Below, one piece after another: positions 34,231-45,446 of a DNA stretch of 64,000 bases (its first letter is position 1; each line of letters opens with the position of its first letter). The position numbers and the translations under genes were made by a program. Location: the NCBI GenBank assembly GCA_018894105.1, contig CM032127.1, forward strand, positions 34,926,760-34,990,759, read 5' to 3'. A model generated the notes under the pieces. The model had not been told where the DNA came from and made no database searches. It was given only the letters and a program-made list of their open reading frames with translations. The DNA is from Jacaranda mimosifolia. Lineage: Eukaryota; Streptophyta; Magnoliopsida; Lamiales; Bignoniaceae.

Positions 34231-34957
34231 TCAATGCCATTTTTGGCCTAGTTTTGTGGACCAAAAATTTAAGGATAGCTTCTTAACTTTAATTCACACA
34301 TATTAGATGATTTTCCAGATTTAGAACACCTTTCAAAAGTGGAAATTCAAATGCTCAATCATGTTTCAAAAATCAAGTTCAAGTAAGAATCAACATTCTT
34401 CAAAATCTTCAATCAAACTCCAATCCAATTGGATCCAAAAATGACCAAAACACCTTAAGGTCAAAATAAATTTGCTATATCACCATATAACATAAAATCA
34501 GTGCTAAATCAACATTTAACAATAATATCTATGAATTAAAATCATACTAACATATGAATCAACACTTAAAACATATATTAGCATATTTCAATTCATCAAC
34601 AAAGGAGACACAAGCAACATCAACCAATAATCAAATCCATGAATTAAATCAAGTATTTGGTGATATAGATCAATTCACAAATGAATAAATCAAACAAATC
34701 CAAATTAAAGCATGAATTAGGCACCGATACGATTTGAAATAAGGAGAAGTCCAAGGATCCAATTATAAAACCAAAAATAAGCTAAATGAAACTTGTCTAC
34801 TACAAATCCAAGGATCTAATCATGCAATTAAAATGGATTTAATGGCAGAAAACTAACCTTAAACGCTTAATCCGAGGAAGATGTGGATGACAACAATGAA
34901 CTCTTCAAAACTGTCAATATGCGTACATTAGGGAAACACCAACAATTGACCAAGCAC
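34231..34957 (-). repeat. Leader end, primer site and LTR start of an older minus-strand element
   Basis: 34231-34734 matches the primer-proximal leader of element III (44990-45446), including 'aaattaaagcatgaattagg'. The reversed primer site is ggcaccgatac (34720-34730). The reversed LTR begins at tgaaataagg (34735) and runs about 220 bp before it breaks off near 34957. Together with 23414-24616 it is best read as the host into which element II inserted. Confidence 0.65.
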
Positions 34958-35115
34958 AAGCACCTACTAACATGTGTCCATGTCTCACATAGATTACTCA
35001 TGAAACGGAGCAATATCCAACTCCTTGGAATATACATCATTAGTGTAAGTCTATCCGGATCTTAGATGCCCTATCTCATAAGATTCTATAAATTGAAATA
35101 TTTAAAATCATGATT
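34958..35115 (-). repeat. Short reverse LTR fragment
   Basis: It matches LTR positions of about 150-330 (cacctactaacatg..., gatgccctatctcataagattc...) in reverse. It stops abruptly at the left edge of the plastid-derived composite insertion. Confidence 0.7.
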
Positions 35116-35304
35116 GTAATAGATAGGAACACATTCTAACCATATAATTATCAAATTCGAACTAGTAACTAATCCCAACATGGAAGTACTGAAAAAACTC
35201 ATATAAGCAAAAAATCTCAAGTATCCTTGATCGTGAGCCATATAATTATCACTATAAATAAGAACCATAATTCCAACAGTAGTGATTAATATTGACATAA
35301 TAGA
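35116..35304 (-). pseudogene. ndhF: Plastid ndhF fragment A (nuclear plastid DNA)
   Basis: The minus strand encodes [35 protein letters not shown] and [17 protein letters not shown], the N-terminal membrane region of NAD(P)H-quinone oxidoreductase subunit 5 of the plastid NDH complex. After SSNLI a short deletion precedes WLECVPIYY (VGMCSYLL expected). It is only about 60 codons long, and is a broken organelle-to-nucleus transfer, not a gene. ndhF rather than mitochondrial nad5 is indicated by IYSDNYM and by the second fragment. Confidence 0.9.
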
Positions 35305-35440
35305 AATAATTAGACAGCAATGGGATTTAGATGCTGATGGGAACACTGCTCATAGGGTTTGGGATAAAGTTAAAGCTTGCAGAGTAGGCTTGATTAATTT
35401 CCGTAAGTCTGCTTTTGGGAACAGTAAGAAGAATTTTTAA
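35305..35440 (+). pseudogene. LINE-like fragment between the ndhF pieces
   Basis: The plus strand encodes [20 protein letters not shown] then SAFGNSKKNF and a stop at 35438-35440. This fits the pattern W-x-K-(I/V)-x2-C-R-x2-L-I-x-(W/F)-x-K-x2-FGN found between the endonuclease and reverse transcriptase of many plant LINE elements. It is about 30 codons long; the assignment rests on this motif alone. Confidence 0.5.
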
Positions 35441-35757
35441 AGGAAAAAAGAAAATGGAGTCCGATTTACTAGGTTTAGGAAGCGTACCCTAGTTCGCATT
35501 GTCTCATCTTAAAAGATAGATCTGATTGGATCCTCCAGGGCAACCTGCTATTCCCGCTGAGAAGTGTGTTAACTATCATTCATTCCATCTATGCTCTCCT
35601 ATAAAGACTCTTTCAGACCTTGCTTTTGCCTTGCTTGATGGTTCGATCAAGCTAGCTATGGGCCAAAACCAGAACTTTTACCCACCAAAATCACATAGAA
35701 CACGAGGGCCATGACGAAATCAGAGCTCCCCAAAGCTGGGAGTGAGGATCGGAGCTC
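35441..35757. other. Unidentified filler sequence in composite insertion
   Basis: Some 315 bp with balanced base composition, unlike the LTR around it, with no recognised gene. It could be mitochondrial or other captured DNA. Confidence 0.4.
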
Positions 35758-36505
35758 GAAAAGCATTTATAACTAATCGTGTAAAGGATTTTGGTTTATT
35801 ATTAGGAATTTTAGGTTTTTATTGGATAATAGGTAGTTTTGAATTTTGGGATTTATTCAAAATATTCAATAACTTGATTTATAATAATAAAGTAAATTCT
35901 CTATTTGTTATTTTGTGTGTTGCTCTATTATTTGCCAGTGCAGTTGCTAAATCTGCAGAATTTCCCCTTTATGTATGGTTACGTGATGCTATGGAGGGAC
36001 CCACTCCTATTTCAGCTCTTATACATGCTGCTATATGGCAGCAGCAGGGATTTTTCTTGTAGCTCGCCTTTTTCCTCTTTTCATAGTTATACCTTATATA
36101 ATGAATTTAATCTCGATGATAGGCATAATCACAGTATTATTAGGAGCTACTTTAGCTCTTGCTCAAAAAGACATTAAGAGGGGTTTAGCCTATTCGATAA
36201 TATCTCAATTGGGCTATATGATGTTAGCTCTAGGAATGGGGTCTTATCGAAGTGCTTTATTTCATTTGATTACTCATGCTTATTCCAAAGCATTATTATT
36301 TTTAGGGTCTGGATCCGTTATTCATTAAATGGAAACTATTGTTGGTTATTCACAGGATAAAAGTCAGAATATGGTTCTTATGGGCGGTTTAACAAAACAT
36401 ATATCGATTACCAAAACCTCATTTTTATTAGGTGCACTTTCTCTTTGTGGTATTCCGCCTCTTACTTGTTTTTGGTCAAAAGATGGAATTCTTAATGATA
36501 GTTGG
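35758..36505 (+). pseudogene. ndhF: Plastid ndhF fragment B (nuclear plastid DNA)
   Basis: The plus strand encodes [66 protein letters not shown], then after a 1-base deletion near 36033 [51 protein letters not shown], a stop at 36326-36328, [20 protein letters not shown] and [18 protein letters not shown]. This is the central part of plastid NdhF (proton-pumping NDH subunit). NRVKD (NRVGD expected) and VWLRD (VWLPD expected) are further damage. It is oriented opposite to fragment A and skips about 50 codons between them. Confidence 0.95.
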
Positions 36506-36524
36506 AATTCTTAAAGATGGAATC

Positions 36525-37356
36525 CTATCTCCCGAAAGAGGCCTACGGCAAGATATTTGTTGGCTCCCCAATAGCCTCGATAACTATATTTCTAATTCCA
36601 ATGTTCGATTCTCCTTTATAACCTCATCTTTAGAAAACTCATTTTCCAAATTGCAATAATACCTTGCACAAGGATTTCTTGGAATCGATAATTATAGAAT
36701 ACATAGGAGATGCACCCGCCCTCACAACGATGAGAAGATAGATCCCATCTAGGATCTCACAAACCTCCATGTCTAAGTAGCTCATACCCAATCTCAAACC
36801 GAATGACCCGCTACGTGGTCGATGAAGAGTCAAAGTATGAGGACCTATACATAAGGTTATCATGGATCCTCAGGTCAAAGGACTAATTATATGCACTAGC
36901 GTAAGCTGAAGAACTTGCCACTACCGACTTGCCACTATAGCTATCTAGTGGATTCTCCATGCGGGTCTTCAGTGAACTTGTTCTCTGACAAGCACCCAAT
37001 AACAGGCACCCGTGTCTAACATGGATTACTCATGAAATAGAGCAATATCCAACTCCTTAGATTTAGACATCGTTAGTGCAAGTCTATCCGAATCTTAGAT
37101 GCCCCATCTCTCAAGATTCTAGGACTTAGAATATTTAAAATCACGACCATAGATACTTATTTCATGATCACCATCTAGTGCGTGACCAGGTCTCATGGTC
37201 TTGTATGATTTAAGGACTTCAACCAAATGCCGGTGAAGTAAAATAAACATAAGATAAAGATGGCCATTCCATTATGAATATCATTCAATCAAGATTGTAT
37301 CACAAGTGAAATAGTTTACATACCAATCTAATTGGTTGTGGGTCATTGTTCCAACA
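36525..37356 (-). repeat. Truncated 3' LTR of element III
   Basis: The complement of the first about 830 bp of the LTR, from cctatctcccgaaagagg to cattgttccaaca. The missing remainder was probably lost when the ndhF composite was inserted or by later rearrangement. It shares 'ccattatgaatatcattc' with 48694-48713 of the 5' LTR, supporting the pairing. Confidence 0.8.
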
Positions 37357-37994
37357 ATCTCTCACTTGCCCTAAAGCCAATTCCCCATAGCCCTAAAGCC
37401 TATCTTCCCTAGATATCCTTCAAAGACCTTTTGCGTTAGGGGCTTTGTCGATGGATCTGCTATATTCTCTTCTAAGGCTAACCTCTCCACTCGGATGTCG
37501 CCTCTATTAATGATCTCCCACATCAAATGATAACACACTTATTTGTGTTTGGATCACTAATGAGATCTTAGCTCAAGTCCTAAGTTGTCTTCAAAAGATA
37601 ACCATAGGCTCTTGCACGCTAGACACAACATCCAACTTTTGGATAAAGTTTTTCATCCAAACACCTTCTTTTGCGGTTTCAAAAAGCACAATATATTCAG
37701 CCTCAGTGGTAAAGTCAACAGTGGTATCTTGTTTGGAACTTTTCCAACTCACCATGCCACCATTGAGGCGAAATATAAATCCTGAGGTAGATTTTATGTC
37801 ATCTTCATCAGAGTAGAAACTAGAATCCAAAAACCTTTAGAATTTCAATTCTCTATTGTCATATACTAAAAATAAATTCTTAGCTCTTTTTAAGTACTTT
37901 AGGACTGCTTTTACGGCTTTCCAGTAACGTTCATTGGGGTCAGATTGAAAGCAACTTGTAACATTCATTGGGGTTAGATTGAAAGCAGCTTGTA
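37357..37994 (-). pseudogene. RNase H remnant (element III)
   Basis: It follows the reversed polypurine tract (atctctcacttgccc). 37591-37830 on the minus strand encodes DSSFYSDEDDIKSTSGFIFR, GGMVSWKSSKQDTTVDFTTE, AEYIVLFETAKEGVWMKNFI and QKLDVVSSVQEP. These are typical Copia RNase H residues, including the E of AEY. Nearby 37930-37990 carries a short tandem duplication of a cattggggt(c/t)agattgaaagca unit. Confidence 0.85.
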
Positions 37995-38965
37995 ACACTT
38001 AGAGCATGTGCTACTTTCGGCCTTGTATATTGAACGGCAAACATTATACTCCTTATGACGGATGCATAAGGTATCAGGGATATTCTTTCTCTCTAGTCTT
38101 TAGTCTTAGGGCACATAGACTTGAGGAGACGAAGACCATGTCCTACAGGAAGGAATCCCTTCTTGGATTCTTCCATATTAAACCTCTTTAGTATATTGTC
38201 AATGTACGGTGTTTGGGAAAGCCCCAACATCCTATTTGATCTATCTCTATAGATCTGTATTCCTAATACGAAGGATGCTTCTCCTAAATCCTTTATGGAG
38301 AATTGCAAAGATAACCATACTTTAGTACACTCTAACATCTCTTTCTCACTCCCAATGAGAAGAATGTCATCGACATAAAGCAGAATAAACTATACCAAAC
38401 TCCCACTAGCCTTTTGTACACAAATAGTTCATACACATTTTTTATAAAGCCAAACGATTTGACTGTCTTATCAAAATGTATGTTCCAACTTTGAGATACT
38501 TGTTTAAGTCTATAAATGGACCTTTAGAGTTTGCAAACCTTTTTTTATACCCCGTAGATGTAAAACCTTGTGCTTGCTCCATATAGATTTCTTCTTCAAT
38601 ATTTCCATTGAGAAAAGCAGTTTCACATCCATTTGTCATATCTCATAGTCATAATATGTAGCTATGGTAAACATAATCCTAATCGACTTAGGCATACCGA
38701 CCGGTGAAAAGGTTTCCTCAAAATTAATAACAGGTCTTTGAGTATAACCATTTGCCATTAGTCTTACCTTAAAGGTCATAACCTCTCCATCGACTCCTAA
38801 TTTTTGCTTATAAATCCACTTGCAACCAATGGGTACTATACCCTCTAGTGGATCCACCAAAGTCCATACTTTTTTGGAGTACATGGAGTCCATTTCGAAG
38901 TTCATAGCTTTTAGCCAATGTTCCAAATCTATTGCCAGCATAACTTCCTCATAGGTTTTTGGATC
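37995..38965 (-). pseudogene. Reverse transcriptase remnant (element III)
   Basis: Minus strand, in order: VPIGCKWIYKQKLGVDGEVM and MANGYTQRPVINFEETFSPV (38636-38941), a TGG-to-TGA stop and one-base deletion at the QMDVKTAFLNG block, NGNIEEEIYMEQAQGFTS (38442-38639), active site LYVDDILLIG intact at about 38353-38382, and LECTKVWLSLQFSIKDLGEA, SFVLGIQIYRD, LSQTPYIDNILKRFNMEESK (38093-38338). Despite the intact YVDD, the reading frame is broken at least three times. Confidence 0.9.
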
Positions 38966-40110
38966 ACTATCCGCTTAGCCCATTACTTGAAGGAATCCAA
39001 ACCTTTTAGGTTTCTTCTTAATTCAGTATGACCTTCTTAAAGGTTATGTGCTAGGCTCATGACGTTTTCATGTTTCTACAGCTTGTGGGATTTTATGATC
39101 ATCTTGAACTTCATCAAATTCAATGACAACGCCTTTTTTATCTAATAGAAATTCATTTTTTCCAAAAAGATGATGTTCCTTGAAATAAACACATTTTGTT
39201 CTAAGGGATCATAAAAATAATAACCCAAAGACTCTCTTAGAAATCCCACAAACTTGCACAAGGTGCATCTCACGTCTAACTTGTCTCCCACTAACCTCTT
39301 AACGTATACGAAAGACCCCTAAACTCTTAGAAAATAGTAAAAAGGTGCTTTGTTATACTACATCACATGTGTTTTTTTGGCACTGACTTTGAGGGCACTA
39401 CACTTAGTATCCTTATCGTCGTTTCTAAGGCGTATCTCAAAAAGGATATAAGCACATCAGTGAAGCTCATCATAGAACGTACCATGCCTAACAAGGCACG
39501 ATTTCTCCTCTCAGCCACTTCATTGTGTTGGGGTGTGCTGAGTAAAGTCCATTGTGAGATAATCCCATTCTCCATTAGATAATTCAAGAATTCATTACTT
39601 AAGTATTCCCTTCCTCGATCCGATTGAAGAGCTTTAACACTTAGTCCTAGTTGCTTTTCTACTTCATCACTATACTCTTTGAACTTTTCAAAAGCTTCGG
39701 ACTTGTAGTTCATAAGATACACATGTCTGAACTGAGTATGATCATTGGTAATTAAGTATGAATAGCCATCTCTCGCACTTTTAGTGGTCCACCAAATTCC
39801 TTGTGGATCAAATCCAAGGACTTGTGGTTCGCTCCGTTTGTCCTACAAAAGGAGTCTTGGTCATTTTTCCTTTTAAATAAGATTCACAAGTAGGAAAATC
39901 CCCCATGCCACTAATGTTTAGTAATTTAAGTGCTTCTTACTAGTTCATCTTATTCTTGGAAAGATATCCAAGTCTAGCATGCCACAAAATGGCATCTTCT
40001 TGGTTATCTATTTATCTTTTACTTTATTGAATGTGCATTAATGATGGTTGAGAATCCAAAATGTATAATCTATTATTTAGTTTACCATTAGCAACTAAAG
40101 TACCATGCCA
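38966..40110 (-). pseudogene. Integrase and GAG-pre-integrase remnant (element III)
   Basis: The minus-strand open stretch 39363-39722 encodes YKSEAFEKFKEYSDEVEKQL, KALQSDRGREYLSNEFLNYL, STPQHNEVAERRNRALLGMV and FTDVLISFLRYALE. The Asp of SDRG and the Glu of AERR are separated by 35 residues, the D-35-E spacing of retroelement integrases. C-terminal parts (PSEQ, KFVGFLRESLGYYF-like) lie at 39180-39290 and the zinc-binding pre-integrase at 39850-40010 (LWHARLGYLS and CESYLKGKMTK-like). Confidence 0.9.
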
Positions 40111-43100
40111 TCAATTTCCCGTTTGATATTGAAAAATTAAATCCTTCGCTATCTAAAATGGCAATTGAAATGATGTTCTTAACAAGATTTGGTACACGAT
40201 TACAAGGATTCAATACAAGTAAGGAGTTCCTTAAATCTAACTTATTTTATGCCTTCGGCTTTGGCTGCAACTTTTGCTCCATTGCTAAAGCAATAGGATC
40301 AAATCCCCATCACTAAGATTTATTCTTCTTTCCATTCTTTGTAACAAACTAGAAAGATGAGAACCACATGCGATATCACTTATAAAGGCAAGAGTAGCGA
40401 TAGGATCCATAAATCAAAACTTCATAAGCTTGAAAATAACTAAGCTACTTAAGGGACCAAGGATCTAGTCATGATATATATCTGGATTAGGAAGAAGAAT
40501 TACCTCTTGTGGCTCAAAACAAGGAGAAGATCAACTATCTCTCTCAAATTCAGAAACTGTCTGGAATCAGCACAGTAGAAAGGCGGCAACCTTTGCCCCA
40601 ACTACACTGCTCTAAAAATCACCAAATTAAATTTGGAATACCTCCACACATAGGGGAAGCTAATATGAAAAAATTAGAGCAAAAAAGCCTTCTGGATCAT
40701 TCCATAAAAATTCACCAAGCAGAAGCTACTGCAAGTGCATCTCCAAAACGGAGCAAGTCAAGTGCCTTGCCTTTATGGATATGATCCACACACCAAATAA
40801 TTTTCCAATTTCCCCTAACTAGAAGCTAGAGTTAGAGAGGAGAAAATGAGGTAGAGAAGGCTAATTTTTAGGTTGGGAAGAAGAAGGAATGCAAAAACTC
40901 AACACATGATGCAATGCTTGGAGGGAGGGAGAGAGAGAGAGAGGTATTTTTGAGGGAATGCAAGAATTTAATTCTCACACTTTTAGCAATGTTATTTTTG
41001 AATTTTCTTACCCTCTATATCTATATATAGAGGTTGGAAGGTGTGATGCTAATTGGCATCACACCTTCCTCAAGGTGACCGCTCAAGTGGAATGCCAAGT
41101 TGGCAAATTCAAATTCAAGTCTTACCTGAATTTCATGTGCATTTCAATTTCATTTGGAATCTAATTCCAAATCAATTAAGATGCTAATTTAAATGAACAC
41201 TTCATTTAAATTTTCCCTTCAAAAAGTATTCTTCCCATTAATTAAATTAAATACTTTAATTTAATTAATTAACCTTTGATTTAACTCTTAAATCAAACAA
41301 GCCTAACTCTTAAGCTTAAATTAGTCAACTTAACTCTTTAAGTTAACTTGTCCAATTGATGGTCAACATGGTACCAAATAATTAACTCCTTAATTATCGG
41401 TCTAATTTAACTCTATAAATTAGTTGATTAATTTAACACTTAAATTAATCAAACCAAAATTGACCGTTAAATTGGATTCTTGAAAATAGGTCACCAAAGG
41501 GATGATTTTTCTAACACTTAGAAAATTACTCCATCAATTTTGGAAGCTAATTGGCTTTTATGTGTGACCCAATAGGTTCTACCATTCATTGGACATGGGC
41601 TCACAACTCTTTGTGACTTTTGAATATCTTATATTCATTTTAATTTAAATCTCCTTTTTAACTAATAGACTCAATTCAATTAATCTCATTAATTGAAAAG
41701 TACCCCAATCTCCATGGTTGATGTCCAACCTCAAGCCCATGGAGCCCAACTAATTGGCCAAAATAAATATTCTGGAGAATCATCATAGCTCTACATACAC
41801 CATGCAAATATGGTCCTTCTGTCTCCTATCTCCCGAAAGAGGCCTAGGGCAAGATATTTGTCGGCTCCCTAATAGCCTCGATACTATATCTCTATTCTCA
41901 ATGTTTGATTTCCTTGTGTGACCTCACCTTTAGAAAACTCCTTTTCCAAATTGTCACACCACCTTGTGCAATGATTTCTTGAAATCAATCATTATAGAAC
42001 ACATAGGAGATGCACTCGCCCTTCACAAAAACGAGGAGTCAGATTCCATATTGGATCTCACAAACCTCCATGCCAAGTAGCTCATACCCAATCTTAACCC
42101 GAAAGACTTGCTAAGTGGTCAATAAAGAGTCAAAGCATGAGGACCGGACGTAAGGTTACCATGCATCCTCAGGTCAGAGGACTAATAATATGCATTAGCA
42201 TAAGCGGGAGAATTAACCACTATCAACTTGCCACTATGGCTATCTAGTGGATTTTTTGGAGGGTCTTCAGTGCCTTATTCTCTAACAAACACCCACTAAC
42301 ATGCACCCATATCTCATATAGTTGCTCATGGAACGGAGCAATATCCAACTCTTGGATTTATGTATCGTTAGTGCAAGTCTATCCGGATCTTAGATGCCCA
42401 GTCTTATAAGATCCTACAACTTGGAAGATTTAAGATCACGACCGTGTGAGACTTATTCCATGGTCATCGAACCAAGTCCTGTAGTCATTAGTGATCTAGG
42501 GGCTTCATCCAATTGCAAGTGAAGTAATAAAGAGCATAAGATCAAGATGGTCATATAAAGAATATAATTCAATTAAGATTGTTTTACAAGGAAATAGCTT
42601 TTACAAGGCCAATCTAATTGGCTTGCCGGGCACTATTCCAACAACATATCCATGATGAAGAATTAATCCTTAGATGCACTATAAAAAGTACATACCCTTC
42701 CCAAAGGCTGCAAGGTATTCCTTACAATGCCGCTTCAACGGCCTTTCTCACCAAAGTAGAAACAGGTGGCATCGACTTTATCCTGTTGAATCTTCTTAAC
42801 TCCACTAAACACCTTAAATGTTTGTTTCCTCTTGAAAAATAACATTTCTTCTTCTTGCCCCCTTTCTTCTAGCCTTTAGGGCCTTTAGAATGGGATGATG
42901 AACCAATCATTAGAGGTTTGCCCTTGCCATGGTTGTCTCTGCCTAGACCAATACTTTGGTCAAATAAACTCGAAAAAGATGTGAGGACAAATCCTCATAG
43001 AGATCACTGTCCATCACTACGTCCAAGTTGAAGTGCTTCTTAATAAGCTTAATCATCTTTAGACCATAGTCGAGGACACATGACCCCTCATCTATCCTAG

Positions 43101-43400
43101 TTTGAAAAATCTCCTTTGATAACATGAATCTCTCATACCTAGTTTGCCTTACAACTCTTGCAAGTAATTAACCGAGGTATGTTTCATATGTTCGTGAGAA
43201 TTTTGAAGATCGTAGACGTCATCATGAGACTATAGGATAGAAGAAAATCCTTAACCCAATTTGTGAATATTTCACGTGTCTCTTGATCTACATTTATCCC
43301 GTATGGAATTCGGAGCATCTTGAATTAGGACAAATGTCCATTCCTCAAAATTTAGAACAATTTTGAGGTTTAGTCAATCGTGGAAGTTTGGCCAGCTGAG
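40111..43400 (-). pseudogene. Protease and gag remnant (element III), split by a lone LTR
   Basis: The protease-like site DIACGSHL lies at about 40351-40376 and is cut by the LTR inserted at 40383-42643. To the right, 42649-42790 carries the zinc knuckle ATCFYFGEKG with its later His/Cys disrupted, and 42943-43125 encodes gag residues KEIFQTRIDEGSCVLDYGLK, MIKLIKKHFNLDVVMDSDLY. The gag start region is near 43390. Frames are broken throughout. Confidence 0.8.
40383..42643 (-). mobile_element. Lone LTR inserted in element III protease region
   Basis: 2261 bp from taaaggcaagagtagc to cactattccaaca, with target duplication actta (40378-40382) and acata (42644-42648), one mismatch. Comparison with 29860-29880 shows the host reads continuously across the site once it is removed. 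It holds a (GA)n tract at 40921-40943, reversed TATA region 41011-41030 and palindrome 41040-41065. It is close in sequence to 1155-3389 and 5192-7431. Confidence 0.9.
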
Positions 43401-45446
43401 TTTATTGGTTTCAAAAATAACAATTAGTAGATTATAAGCCGTTGATTGAGATTTCGCAAATCTTCAAAGGCAAAAAAGAAAATATAAGCATGTCACTGAA
43501 TTTTGATATTAAAAACATGTTTATGGACTTTCAAGCATATTTTTCTCCCACTATTTTATCAAATTCCTCACCCCTATAAGGAATTCAAGAAATCTCATTT
43601 TCTAGTGATAATCAAGGCCTAAAGGACTTGTAGCGGACCCATGACTCATGAGACATCCACAAACAATTGTAAGGTAAGCAACTTTTGCTAATTGCATCGC
43701 TATGCAATCCTTGATGTGTTTTGCCTCACTCTTCGTGCAGACCCACGACTCGTGCAACATCTACACTACTAGGTGTTTAAGTCAGCCCTACCAATCAATC
43801 TTTAATTAAAAATCGCATTATGCATTCCATGACTCGTGAGACAATACCATAGGAAGCTTCAAATCAAAGTGCATCATATGGTAAGTAAGTGAGCATAGCT
43901 TTCCTCCATAAGCGTGACCCACGACTCGTGAGACATCATGCAAATGTGGTAACATCTTATGTCATAAACTATTAGTAGAAGGCATGGATAAATTAAAAAT
44001 CCTTTTAATTTATATCCACATTCACTTAATATTTTGAAAGCACGTAAACTTCTCTAAGTGGAGGAATTTTCTTGCTTTGAAAGATCTCATTAATTTTATC
44101 TTCTTTTATTAGGTTTTCTATATCCTAGCCATGCATCTCATACATCAATAGGATAAAGAAAGCATAAATAAGTAAATGCGCCTAGTATGCTCCTAGGGTG
44201 GGATGACCATAAGCCTTAACCAAGTAATGCACTTAAAGCCATAGGTTCACTACTTAGTTGATTTTAAGTGGGTTGATTAAATCTAGCTATTACATAAATG
44301 TATCCCCTGCATTCATGGGTCTTCATGTCTCCTTGATTCCCTTGGCCTTCTTTGTCTCCTTGCAATATTTACAAGAAAAAAGAAATCCTCACTCCTAGAG
44401 TTCTACTTTTATAACATTTATAAGATAGAATAACAATAGGCATGCAAGCCTCTATTTAATACAACAATTTTCAACAACTTGAAACAAATAAAACCAATTT
44501 AAAGGCTCATGTTCATCCCCCCTACATCCATCATCCATTCAACAATTAAATGAACAATAAATAAGAATTGACATGCAATTTATCAAATTAAATGCCTATT
44601 TCATAAATAATTAATTAATAAGCAAAAATAAGCATAACTCTTTATGCATCGCATTTTTGCACTTAATTGAATATTAACTTGAATTTGGCTTTAAAAGGAA
44701 TCAAAAATGTCCAACATTGCTTTGAGTACTCACACAACATTTGTGCATCAAAATAAGAATGAAATAATCAAGTTTGACAGGCCAAACACACCAAAATAGC
44801 ACAAAAATGGGTTTTAGGGTGACCTTGGGTGGGTCGCTACCCAACCGTCCAGCTGGGCACCCAGTGGACATGCCCATGGTCGTGCCTAGCTGCTGCCAGG
44901 CAATGTGGCAGCCCTGCCACAATTTACACCTATGAACCGTTTAAGCACCGTTTTGTGTTTTTGACACTCTAAACCATATGGACACCTCCATAATGTCATT
45001 TCATACAAATTTTGACAAATTTTCAGATTATAAACACCTTTAAGAAAAGGAAATTAAAGTGTTCAAACATGCTTCAAAAATCAAATCTAAGTGAGAATCA
45101 ACATTCTCCAAATATCTCTAATTAATTCCAATCCAATTGGATCCAAAAATGACCAAAACACCTTAAGGTAAAATTAAATAGGCTATATCAACATATAACA
45201 TCATCTACTGTTAAATCAACATTTAACATTAACTAACATGAAACAAAATCATGCCAACACATGAAGCATCACTTAAATCACATATTAGCATATCTTAATT
45301 CATCACAAAAAGAGCCACATGCAAAATCAACCAAACACTCAAATTCATCAATTGAATCAAGTATTTGGTGATTAGGATCAATTCATCACATGAATCAATC
45401 CACCAAAAGCCAAATTAAAGTATGAATTAGGATCCAAGATACCACT
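43401..45446 (-). other. Leader and primer-binding site of element III
   Basis: About 2 kb of leader, reversed. 'cgactcgtgagacatc'-type motifs occur at about 43650, 43745, 43831 and 43919, a conserved block 'gtgggttgattaaatctagc' at 44269-44288, and a GC-rich patch at 44818-44930. The reversed primer site (gatccaagataccact, complement agtggtatcttggatc) ends at the LTR boundary 45446/45447. Confidence 0.75.

Noticed and set aside
35116..36505. A functional nuclear ndhF gene
   Set aside because: Two opposed fragments, a frameshift, a nonsense codon and missing ends; plastid NdhF is encoded in the plastid.
35742..36514. Mitochondrial nad5 as source of the NADH dehydrogenase fragment
   Set aside because: Residues such as [22 protein letters not shown] and [15 protein letters not shown] fit plastid NdhF, not mitochondrial Nad5.
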